Below, piece after piece: positions 1-5,224 of a DNA stretch of 6,175 nucleotides. How positions within the stretch are numbered: the stretch's first letter is position 1; the number at the start of each line of letters is the position of its first letter. The notes below the pieces were generated by a model. The model did no database searches and was not told the origin of the DNA. It worked only from the letters and a program-made list of their open reading frames with translations. The stretch is from contig JAGWJK010000290.1 in the NCBI GenBank assembly GCA_028865845.1, positions 1 to 6,175 of the forward strand, given 5' to 3'. The position numbers and the translations under genes were made by a program. The stretch is from Rhizobiaceae bacterium. Its GTDB lineage: Bacteria > Pseudomonadota > Alphaproteobacteria > Rhizobiales > Rhizobiaceae.

Positions 1-1199
1 TATTTCACGATCCTCGGCTTTGTCGATTGCGCGGCGAGCCGGATGCCGGTCGCGTCGCGCGGCGGTTTGCCGTCGAGCATCACCCGGTTTCGCCCGGCCT
101 CCTTGGCGGCGTACAGCGCCAGATCGGCACGGGCGATGCGGTCGCGCAGGTCGTGCTCGTTGTGATCCTTGGTGGCGACGCCGAAGCTTGCCGTCACCGC
201 GCTGCCGATGCCCAGACCGCTTCGATCGACATTGCCAAAGGTAGTGCGAAGCGCATTGGCGAACAGCGCTCCGGCATCAAGCGAGTGATCCGGCAGGACG
301 ATCACAAATTCTTCCCCGCCGAAACGCGCGGCAACGCCGCCGGCCGGCAGCCGGTTCCTGATCAGCGTCGCAAATCCCTCGATGACCGCATCTCCGGCCG
401 CGTGGCCGTAGGTGTCGTTCACACGCTTGAACTCGTCGATATCGCAGACGACCACGACACAGGACGAAAGCACCTTGTCCGGCAGCCCTTCCACCGCGCG
501 CTCGAAGCCCCGGCGGTTGAGAAGGCCGGTCAGCACATCATTGTCGGCGGCGCTGCGATACTGGCCGATGACATCGAGCGTCGCGGCGGCAAGCGCCGAG
601 AGGGCAAAAAACAGGGCAAGCACCGAAGCCCCCGCCTGCATGACGAACGCATATTGTGAGTTCAGGAAATTGTCGGCGCCGCCATAAGATGGAATGAGAA
701 GGACCAGGGCAATGTTGCGACCGATCGTTTCGAGAACGATAAGGCCTGCCACGAACAGCAGGATATGATCGGCCATATGCCTGCGGCGTCCGATCGCCAT
801 GATCACCGAAAATGTCAGCAGCGCCGCGCATGTCAGATCGTTGATCACCAGTTCCGCGGCCATGCTTTGTGCGACGAACACTGCAAATCCCGTTGCTGCG
901 TAGGTCGCGACGCAGAAGGCCAGACGCGGCAGGATGTAGGTCGATCGCTGGAAACGGATGAGAAGCGCGCTGCCGTAGAAATAGAAGGCCGTGGTGAACA
1001 ACCCATCGGCAATGAAGGACAGGATCGGAGCCGGTACTACAGGCGGGACAAAGGCCATCGAAAAGGCTGCGCCGGCGAAGAAATAGCCGAGCGACCAGCA
1101 CGTCGATTCCCGATGGCCATATCTGGCGAGCACAAGGAAAACGAAGCCGAACGTCACCATGATGACCGGCAGCAGAAACGCAAAACTATCGTCAGACAC
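1..1199 (-). CDS. Membrane-bound diguanylate cyclase (GGDEF protein), last codon cut by window edge
   Basis: This protein should make the second messenger c-di-GMP from two GTP at the inner membrane. About 399 residues are visible. Residues 1-212 hold six or seven hydrophobic segments (roughly 7-27, 36-53, 60-82, 93-113, 124-139, 146-168, 183-210). A GGDEF domain follows from about 218 to 385, with LTGLLNRRGFE (223-233), the metal-binding CDIDEFKRVND (D253) and the active-site loop ARFGGEEF (GGEEF 294-298). The catalytic residues look intact. The usual inhibitory RxxD five residues before GGEEF reads PAGG, so product inhibition at that site is probably absent. I chose the GTG at 1197-1199 (MSDDSFAFLLP), which has GAGGA seven bases upstream. 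The GTG at 1200-1202 and an internal ATG at 1158-1160 are alternatives. The frame closes upstream with TAG at 1248-1250. At the left edge the last codon begins TA, so it is probably the stop. The N-terminal membrane domain is not a family I can name. It is transcribed divergently from the class III cyclase. Confidence 0.93.
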   Translation of the reverse strand, partial: MSDDSFAFLLPVIMVTFGFVFLVLARYGHRESTCWSLGYFFAGAAFSMAFVPPVVPAPILSFIADGLFTTAFYFYGSALLIRFQRSTYILPRLAFCVATYAATGFAVFVAQSMAAELVINDLTCAALLTFSVIMAIGRRRHMADHILLFVAGLIVLETIGRNIALVLLIPSYGGADNFLNSQYAFVMQAGASVLALFFALSALAAATLDVIGQYRSAADNDVLTGLLNRRGFERAVEGLPDKVLSSCVVVVCDIDEFKRVNDTYGHAAGDAVIEGFATLIRNRLPAGGVAARFGGEEFVIVLPDHSLDAGALFANALRTTFGNVDRSGLGIGSAVTASFGVATKDHNEHDLRDRIARADLALYAAKEAGRNRVMLDGKPPRDATGIRLAAQSTKPRIVK

Positions 1200-1239
1200 C
1201 ACGATTTCCTCGTTTGGTTCATGCGGGGCCAACCGATCT

Positions 1240-1268
1240 TTTCTAGACTAGCCTTCTCCATTTAACAA
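1240..1268 (-). promoter_or_regulatory. Candidate promoter of the diguanylate cyclase gene
   Basis: On the minus strand TTGTTA (1263-1268) and TAGAAA (1240-1245) are separated by 17 bases, each matching the sigma-70-type consensus at four of six positions. The implied transcript would start near 1233, giving a leader of about 35 bases ahead of the GTG start. Position and spacing are good, but the hexamers are only partial matches, so this is an inference. Confidence 0.4.
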
Positions 1269-1426
1269 AGGCTTGAGCCAGCGGTCGGTCTGCGTATCCA
1301 TGCGTTCGCCATTCCGAAGCGGGAATCTGCGTCGGTGGAGGATCGAACTTGAATTACGACCCGGACACACGATTTCAATAGGGAAATGATCGACAAGGTC
1401 AGTCACATTTTGAAGCTGACTACCCC

Positions 1427-1432
1427 TGAGGA
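1427..1432 (+). promoter_or_regulatory. Ribosome binding site fixing the start of the class III cyclase
   Basis: TGAGGA lies eight bases before the ATG at 1441. An in-frame TGA at 1417-1419 rules out any longer ATG, GTG or TTG start, so the ATG at 1441 is well determined. Confidence 0.7.
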
Positions 1433-1440
1433 TAGCCGAT

Positions 1441-2616
1441 ATGCGTGAGTTGCGGGAACTGGTTGACTGGATCATCGCCAAGGGCCTTTCCTCAGACGAT
1501 ATCGGCGACCTGCTGCAGGGTGTCGCGGAGGAATTGGTGGCGCTCGGATATCCGATCCTTCGCGCCTCGATCGCCATGCCGACCATCGATCCCCTGCAGC
1601 GGGCGATTTCGGTTGCCTGGTCGCGATCTTCGGGCATCTCGCTGGAGGTTCAGGGCCATGACGATGCCGGCCAGAAAATGTTCCGCAGGTCGCCCATCTC
1701 CTACCTTCTGGAAAACAATCTTCGGCAAGGGCGCTGGAGGCTGCCGACCGATGACGATATCGCCTCCTATTCGTTGCTGAAGGAACTGGTCGACCTCGGG
1801 GCGACCGATTACCTGCTGAAACTGATCTCGTTTAACGGCGGAACGGCACTGGCCGGTGTCGGTTTCTCCATTGCCGGCGACGATCCCGACGGCTTTTCGG
1901 AAAAGCAGGTCGCCGATCTCGATATTTTTCTGCCGGCCCTCGCGCTGACCTGCTACCGGATCGCGTCGACACGCGTCGCGGCCGATATGCTCGCGGTCTA
2001 TACCGGGACGCGCACCAGCGGCCGTATTCTGAGCGGGCAGACGCAACGCGGCGAAGGCGCCCCGATCTACGCGGCCATCCTGCTGGCAGACCTGAAGAAT
2101 TTTACATCGCTGAACGAAATCCACCCGCCGGCGTATATCGTTGGCTGGTTGAACGAGCATTTCGACGCGATCGGGCGGCCGGTCGAGCAGGAAGGCGGCG
2201 AAATCCTGAAATTCATGGGAGACAGCCTGCTCGCCATCTTTCCCGCCGAAATGGAAAATCCTGCCGAGGCATGCCACCGTGCCCTGTCGGCGGCGCAAAA
2301 GGCAATGCAGGCCAACGCAGCGCTCAATCGCAAGCGGCTGGGCGGCGCCGAGCCGGAAATCCTCGCCGATATCGTCCTGCATGTCGGCGAGGTCTTCTAC
2401 GGCAATGTCGGGGCCGCGCGACGCCTCGATTTCACCGCGATCGGAAAGGCGGTCAACGAGGCGGCGCGCATGGAGAAGCTGTGTGACACGGTCGGCCGTA
2501 GCCTCCTGGCATCGCAAGCCTTCGTGTCTCATTTACAAGCCGGCTTCGAACCGGTCGGCGTCTTTTCGCTCAAGGGCGTTACCCGGTCAGCCGAGATCTA
2601 TGCGCTGGCCGAGTGA
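1441..2616 (+). CDS. Class III adenylate/guanylate cyclase, soluble
   Basis: This 391-residue protein most likely converts ATP to cAMP in the cytoplasm. The C-terminal catalytic domain (about 207-391) has both metal-binding aspartates, D217 in ILLADLKNFTSL and D261 in ILKFMGDSLLAIFP. It also has K257, a lysine typical of adenine-specific enzymes, and the loop LDFTAIGKAVNEAARME with T332, N339 and R343. A threonine at the purine-specifying position is the class IIIb pattern. Residues 1-206 show no transmembrane segment and no motif I can name. They appear to form a helical start followed by an alpha/beta, possibly GAF-like, sensing region; the GAF idea is only a guess. Rhizobia are known to carry many class III cyclases with differing sensor halves. 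The gene is divergent from the diguanylate cyclase and its stop lies 21 bases from the stop of the convergent small gene. Guanylate cyclase activity is less likely but not excluded. Confidence 0.92.
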   Translation: MRELRELVDWIIAKGLSSDDIGDLLQGVAEELVALGYPILRASIAMPTIDPLQRAISVAWSRSSGISLEVQGHDDAGQKMFRRSPISYLLENNLRQGRWRLPTDDDIASYSLLKELVDLGATDYLLKLISFNGGTALAGVGFSIAGDDPDGFSEKQVADLDIFLPALALTCYRIASTRVAADMLAVYTGTRTSGRILSGQTQRGEGAPIYAAILLADLKNFTSLNEIHPPAYIVGWLNEHFDAIGRPVEQEGGEILKFMGDSLLAIFPAEMENPAEACHRALSAAQKAMQANAALNRKRLGGAEPEILADIVLHVGEVFYGNVGAARRLDFTAIGKAVNEAARMEKLCDTVGRSLLASQAFVSHLQAGFEPVGVFSLKGVTRSAEIYALAE

Positions 2617-2637
2617 TCGACGCTTGCCTTTCCGCTG

Positions 2638-2940
2638 TTATCTGCCCTGAAGTAGCAGCCCGAGCGGCAGGAGCGGTGCAAGCGGCAGCAGTTCGAAGCT
2701 CATGAGACCTTCGGCGGTCAATGGCAATGCATCCACCGCGGCCTTGGCCTCCTCCATCGATGCCGCGCTCAAAAGAAAGATCACGCCGTCGATCTTTCCG
2801 GCATATTCGCGCAGCCAAAACTGCTCGATCGTGCCGCTGAGATAGAGCTTGAGCGTATCTGGAACTTCCTTCGGCATGATCTGCTTCTGCAGTTCCGGCG
2901 TGAGCTGCTGGGTGAGCGATCCGATAGCCATAATCTTCAT
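2638..2940 (-). CDS. Small muconolactone-isomerase-like (dimeric alpha-beta barrel) protein
   Basis: A 100-residue cytoplasmic protein beginning MKIMAIGSLTQQLTPELQ. It resembles a group of short proteins often annotated as muconolactone isomerase-like or YCII-like, which fold as ferredoxin-like dimeric barrels. Visible elements are a first strand (2-8), a helix (14-22), a region KLYLSGTIEQFWLRE (31-45) consistent with strand and helix, a strand GVIFLLSA (52-59), a helix SMEEAKAAVDALPL (61-74), and a hydrophobic leucine- and proline-rich tail (83-98). The reaction and substrate are unknown, and the isomerase label should not be read as a demonstrated activity. I chose the ATG at 2938-2940, which has AAGGA eight bases upstream. 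The frame stays open to 3024, but that extension lacks hydrophobic pattern and runs into the divergent control region. The gene is divergent from the GlxA-type regulator, which is its most likely controller. Confidence 0.8.
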   Translation of the reverse strand: MKIMAIGSLTQQLTPELQKQIMPKEVPDTLKLYLSGTIEQFWLREYAGKIDGVIFLLSAASMEEAKAAVDALPLTAEGLMSFELLPLAPLLPLGLLLQGR

Positions 2941-2963
2941 CGTGAATGTCCTTCTGTGATCAT

Positions 2964-2980
2964 CGTTGCGCTTTGCAACG
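2964..2980. promoter_or_regulatory. Inverted repeat CGTTGC-N5-GCAACG in the divergent region
   Basis: A perfect six-base inverted repeat with a five-base centre (GCTTT) lies 24 bases upstream of the small barrel-protein start. In this position it could be an operator for a dimeric repressor, or a hairpin in that gene's leader if transcription begins further upstream. Confidence 0.35.
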
Positions 2981-2984
2981 CGCA

Positions 2985-3010
2985 GAGATCTAGCCTGCGG
3001 GCTCGAGATC
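2985..3010. promoter_or_regulatory. Candidate operator: direct repeat GAGATC with 20-bp period
   Basis: GAGATC occurs at 2985-2990 and again at 3005-3010 in the same orientation, 20 bp apart or about two helical turns. AraC-family regulators commonly bind direct repeats on one face of the helix. The pair lies between the GlxA-type gene and its divergent neighbour, so it is a candidate site for that regulator. Six-base repeats can arise by chance, hence the modest score. Confidence 0.35.
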
Positions 3011-3050
3011 CGGTATTGTCGCAAATGCCAACTTTAAGGTCATTTACGCC

Positions 3051-4016
3051 ATGCGCATTGCCGTACTCGCCCTTGACGGATTGTTCGATACCGGGCTTGC
3101 CGTCACGCTCGATGCCCTGGGAGCCGCCAACAAGCTCTCGTCCAAACTGTTAGGGGGAACGCCCTATTTCGACGTGTCGCTCGTCAGCCTGCGGCGGAAA
3201 GTCCGCTCCGGCCAGGGCTTCGTGTTACCTGTGCGGGCGATAACGCCGGATCTGAAGCCGGACTGGGTGATCGTGCCGGCGCTGGGGATCACCGATCCGC
3301 AGGCGCTGGTCGCAGCACTCGGTCGAAAGGACGTGCTCCAGGCCAAGGCGCAACTGCTGAAATGGCATTCGGAAGGTGCGCATATCGCCACCTCCTGCAT
3401 CGGTACATTTCTCCTGGCGGAGACCGGGCTTCTCGATCATCGGCACGCGACCACGAACTGGTCGCTCGCGCCGCTGTTTCGTCAGCGCTATCCGAATGTC
3501 ATGGTCGACGAGTCGCGCATGCTCGTGCCGTCGGATCTGGTGGTCACGGCAGGTGCAGCGATGGGCCATCTCGATCTTGCGCTCTGGTTGATCCGCAAGG
3601 CGAGCCCCGAACTCGCAACGCTCGTCTCGCGATATCTGCTTGCCGATATCAGGACCTCGCAGGCGCCCTACATCATCCCCAATCACCTGGCGCAGGCCGA
3701 TCCGCTTATCCTGCGCTTCGAGCGCTGGGCGCGGGAACATCTGAAGGCTGGTTTCTCGCTGCAGGACGCCGCCGGTGCCCTTGCCACGAGCGCCCGCACC
3801 CTGCAGCGCCGCTGCGAGGCCGTGCTCGGTAAATCACCGCTGGCCTATTTTCAGGACCTGCGGGTCGAGCGCGCGCAAGCGCTTCTCCATGGGAGCGGCC
3901 TCGATCTCGACGCCATCGCCGCCGAAGTCGGCTATGTCGATGGCGCGACGTTGCGCACTCTCCTGCGCCAGCGCCTCGGCCGGGGCGTGCGCGAGCTGCG
4001 CGCCGACCTGCGGTAG
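3051..4016 (+). CDS. GlxA-family transcriptional regulator (DJ-1/PfpI domain plus AraC-type HTH)
   Basis: A 321-residue DNA-binding regulator. Residues 1-190 form a DJ-1/PfpI (class I glutamine amidotransferase-like) domain, starting MRIAVLALDGLFDTGLAVTL and containing the nucleophile-elbow-like TSCIGTFLLAETGLLDHRHA with C116. In GlxA-type regulators this domain is generally taken to sense a ligand rather than catalyse. Residues 215-321 form an AraC-type domain with two helix-turn-helix units: SLQDAAGALATSARTLQRRC (236-255) and LDLDAIAAEVGYVDGATLRT (284-303), followed by LLRQRLGRGVRELR. Length and order match the family. The ATG at 3051 has TAAGG about 11 bases upstream, a rather wide spacing. 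The gene is divergent from the small barrel protein across 110 bp, so it probably controls that gene and possibly itself. The inducer cannot be read from the sequence. Confidence 0.93.
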   Translation: MRIAVLALDGLFDTGLAVTLDALGAANKLSSKLLGGTPYFDVSLVSLRRKVRSGQGFVLPVRAITPDLKPDWVIVPALGITDPQALVAALGRKDVLQAKAQLLKWHSEGAHIATSCIGTFLLAETGLLDHRHATTNWSLAPLFRQRYPNVMVDESRMLVPSDLVVTAGAAMGHLDLALWLIRKASPELATLVSRYLLADIRTSQAPYIIPNHLAQADPLILRFERWAREHLKAGFSLQDAAGALATSARTLQRRCEAVLGKSPLAYFQDLRVERAQALLHGSGLDLDAIAAEVGYVDGATLRTLLRQRLGRGVRELRADLR

Positions 4017-4026
4017 TGCCGACACG

Positions 4027-4062
4027 AAAAGACCCGCCACCGGTCATGGTGACGGGCCTTTT
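4027..4062. terminator. Probable bidirectional intrinsic terminator
   Basis: AAAAGACCCGCCACC (4027-4041) pairs with GGTGACGGGCCTTTT (4048-4062) at 13 of 15 positions around a six-base loop. The stem begins 11 bases after the GlxA-type stop codon. The pairing A and T runs give a T tract on either strand, so it can also end transcripts of the convergent secreted-protein gene. Confidence 0.8.
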
Positions 4063-4124
4063 GCTCAGGTCTGCCGCAGCGGTATACGTCCGATCGCGCC
4101 AAATGGTTTCCGACAATCTCGCCC

Positions 4125-4155
4125 GAGGGCAAAATTATCGGCTATCGCCGCCCTC
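4125..4155 (-). terminator. Possible hairpin after the secreted-protein gene
   Basis: GAGGGC (4125-4130) and GCCCTC (4150-4155) are perfect inverted arms around a 19-base loop, 11 bases beyond the stop codon of the minus-strand secreted-protein gene. No T tract follows on that strand and the loop is long, so its role as a terminator is doubtful. Confidence 0.25.
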
Positions 4156-4166
4156 ACAAAGACAGA

Positions 4167-4838
4167 TCAATTATTCGCTGCATCAGCGAGCAGCGGTGAA
4201 TTGGCAGATAATCGCTTTGCGGCACTGGGGTGGTAACCAGCCTCGATGACGTCGCCACGGCGAGGCGCAATCGTCTTGGGCGTCGATGACGGCAATGGCT
4301 TCGCCGTTGCATGGCTATTGCCACAGTTTCCGGATGTGCTCGTCTGAACGCGCGGCGCCTTGCCGTCACCCGCTCCGAAATAGCGGACGCTGCGCGTGCA
4401 AACGCCATTGCCGGACATAGTCGAGACGACGGAATAACCCTGTACGCCCGGCGGCAGCTTGCCGATTTCGGCATTCAGCGGCGATTGAGACGGGCCGAAC
4501 GCTGCGCGATCGATGCTGTCCGCCTCCCGCATCATCGCGGCTGCCTGCCGGTCCATCATAGCGGATATCCGATCGAGATCGGCAAAGGGCGCCCCGAAGG
4601 AGATGGCATCGGAAGCCGGCGCCGCAAACAGCGCCATGGGCGATGCGCCCTGGAACTCGATCTTCGGAGGACGATCTCCGATGTAGCGGATTTGCTCGAG
4701 CGTTCCGTCGGGCAATCTGAAGGTCATGACATGACTATCGGCCTGTCGAGGATTTTGCTGCGCCGTCGCATTGGCGGCAAACCCGGCGGCCACGGCAATG
4801 ACGGCACAGGCGGCAAGTGCGCTTAGAATGGCTTTCAC
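4167..4838 (-). CDS. Secreted/periplasmic protein of unknown function
   Basis: A 223-residue protein I cannot assign to a family. It opens with a clear signal peptide: MK, then a long hydrophobic alanine-rich stretch to about residue 22, with a plausible cleavage after ATA at residue 26. The mature part starts QQNPRQADSH. It continues with the strand-like VMTFRLPDGTLEQIRYIGD (37-55), a helical methionine-rich part around 85-110 (ISAMMDRQAAAMMREADSID), and a region holding two cysteines, C147 and C172, that could form a disulphide in the periplasm. The tail after 178 is rich in Ser, Pro and Ala and looks disordered. The start is GTG (4836-4838), supported by AGGGAG six bases upstream and by the signal peptide beginning there. 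LAAC at 8-11 resembles a lipobox but sits too early. The gene is convergent with the GlxA-type regulator and downstream of the dehydratase on the same strand, separated from it by 386 bp. Confidence 0.82.
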   Translation of the reverse strand: MKAILSALAACAVIAVAAGFAANATAQQNPRQADSHVMTFRLPDGTLEQIRYIGDRPPKIEFQGASPMALFAAPASDAISFGAPFADLDRISAMMDRQAAAMMREADSIDRAAFGPSQSPLNAEIGKLPPGVQGYSVVSTMSGNGVCTRSVRYFGAGDGKAPRVQTSTSGNCGNSHATAKPLPSSTPKTIAPRRGDVIEAGYHPSAAKRLSANSPLLADAANN

Positions 4839-4948
4839 AACGATCTCCCTTGCTTCAAGGACACCAATCAGTTCGCCTTCCGCAATCTCGACATGCGCAA
4901 GACGGCGGCCGAAGCCACACCGCCAAGTTTTTCCCGCGCTCGGACAGA

Positions 4949-4977
4949 TTTATGGCGGCGAACTTTGCGGCAGGCAA
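4949..4977 (-). promoter_or_regulatory. Candidate promoter of the secreted-protein gene
   Basis: On the minus strand TTGCCT (4972-4977) and CATAAA (4949-4954) are 17 bases apart, each matching four of six consensus positions. It would give a leader of roughly 100 bases ahead of the GTG start. It is inferred from pattern only. Confidence 0.33.
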
Positions 4978-5163
4978 AATCGCATTCAAAAGGTCGTGAA
5001 AGCTTGAAATCCCGGCTTCAGAAGAGGCCGTAACTGCTGCGCAGCCGTGGGCGGGATCGCGCAAGTACAATCGATGAGGCGCCGGGCAGACGCGGATATG
5101 GCAAACGCCGCAACCGGGGCACGGTCACCGGCCCTGCAGCGAGTGAGTCATCCCAGTTTTGAC

Positions 5164-5188
5164 AACACCGGCCAAATCGGCCGGTGTT
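5164..5188 (-). terminator. Strong hairpin downstream of the dehydratase
   Basis: AACACCGGCC (5164-5173) and GGCCGGTGTT (5179-5188) are a perfect ten-base inverted repeat with a five-base loop, starting 36 bases after the dehydratase stop codon on the minus strand. No T tract follows (GTCAAAACTG), so it may be a weak or factor-assisted terminator, or a structure protecting the 3' end of the mRNA. Confidence 0.6.
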
Positions 5189-5224
5189 ATCGCTGCATGG
5201 GTGCCAAGACGGCGATCAGCCGAC

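Larger units (their letters stand above)
1200..1440. promoter_or_regulatory. Divergent intergenic region between the two cyclase genes
   Basis: These 241 bases separate the start codons of the c-di-GMP synthase (left) and the class III cyclase (right) and must carry both promoters. The left promoter candidate is listed separately. For the right gene I see only weak signals: TTGAAT at 1349-1354 followed by TTCAAT at 1374-1379, a 19-base spacer that is longer than usual. No strong palindromic operator or convincing small coding frame is visible. Confidence 0.6.
4839..5224. other. Gene-free stretch between secreted protein and dehydratase
   Basis: No convincing coding frame is present in these 386 bases. 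The longest minus-strand frame (4855-5070) needs a TTG start, lacks a clear ribosome binding site, and has a composition that does not look like a real protein. The stretch contains one candidate promoter (4949-4977), a small hairpin (5013-5030), a weaker one (5117-5134), and a strong hairpin just after the dehydratase stop (5164-5188). Confidence 0.6.

Noticed and set aside
27..659. A 210-residue plus-strand frame at the left edge
   Set aside because: It lies antisense to the GGEEF domain, which has recognisable conserved motifs. The frame is Arg/Ala/Asp-rich without family features and reflects the GC bias of the real gene.
538..1101. A 187-residue minus-strand frame
   Set aside because: It overlaps the membrane part of the diguanylate cyclase in another frame of the same strand, and its Arg/Pro/Cys-rich composition lacks protein-like patterns.
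1492..2532. A 346-residue minus-strand frame antisense to the class III cyclase
   Set aside because: The plus strand encodes every class III cyclase motif. The antisense frame is open only because of the codon bias of the sense gene.
2941..3024. N-terminal extension of the small barrel protein to 3024
   Set aside because: The added 28 residues are basic and unpatterned and overlap the divergent control region. The ATG at 2938-2940 has a good ribosome binding site and begins the recognisable protein.
3225..3740. A 171-residue minus-strand frame
   Set aside because: It is antisense to the clear DJ-1/PfpI domain of the GlxA-type regulator and has no features of its own.
4138..4147. Ten-base match, in reverse complement, to the GATAGCCGAT just before the class III cyclase start
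   Set aside because: There is a single short copy in an unrelated place with no shared context, so chance is the best explanation.
4806..4817. Lipobox-like LAAC (residues 8-11) in the secreted protein
   Set aside because: The cysteine comes too early, with a long hydrophobic stretch still following it. An ordinary signal peptidase I site near residue 26 fits better.
4311..4826. A 171-residue plus-strand frame
   Set aside because: It is antisense to the signal-peptide protein, which has a proper start, ribosome binding site and export signal.
4855..5070. A 71-residue minus-strand frame upstream of the secreted protein
   Set aside because: It requires a TTG start, has no clear ribosome binding site and overlaps the likely promoter of the secreted-protein gene.
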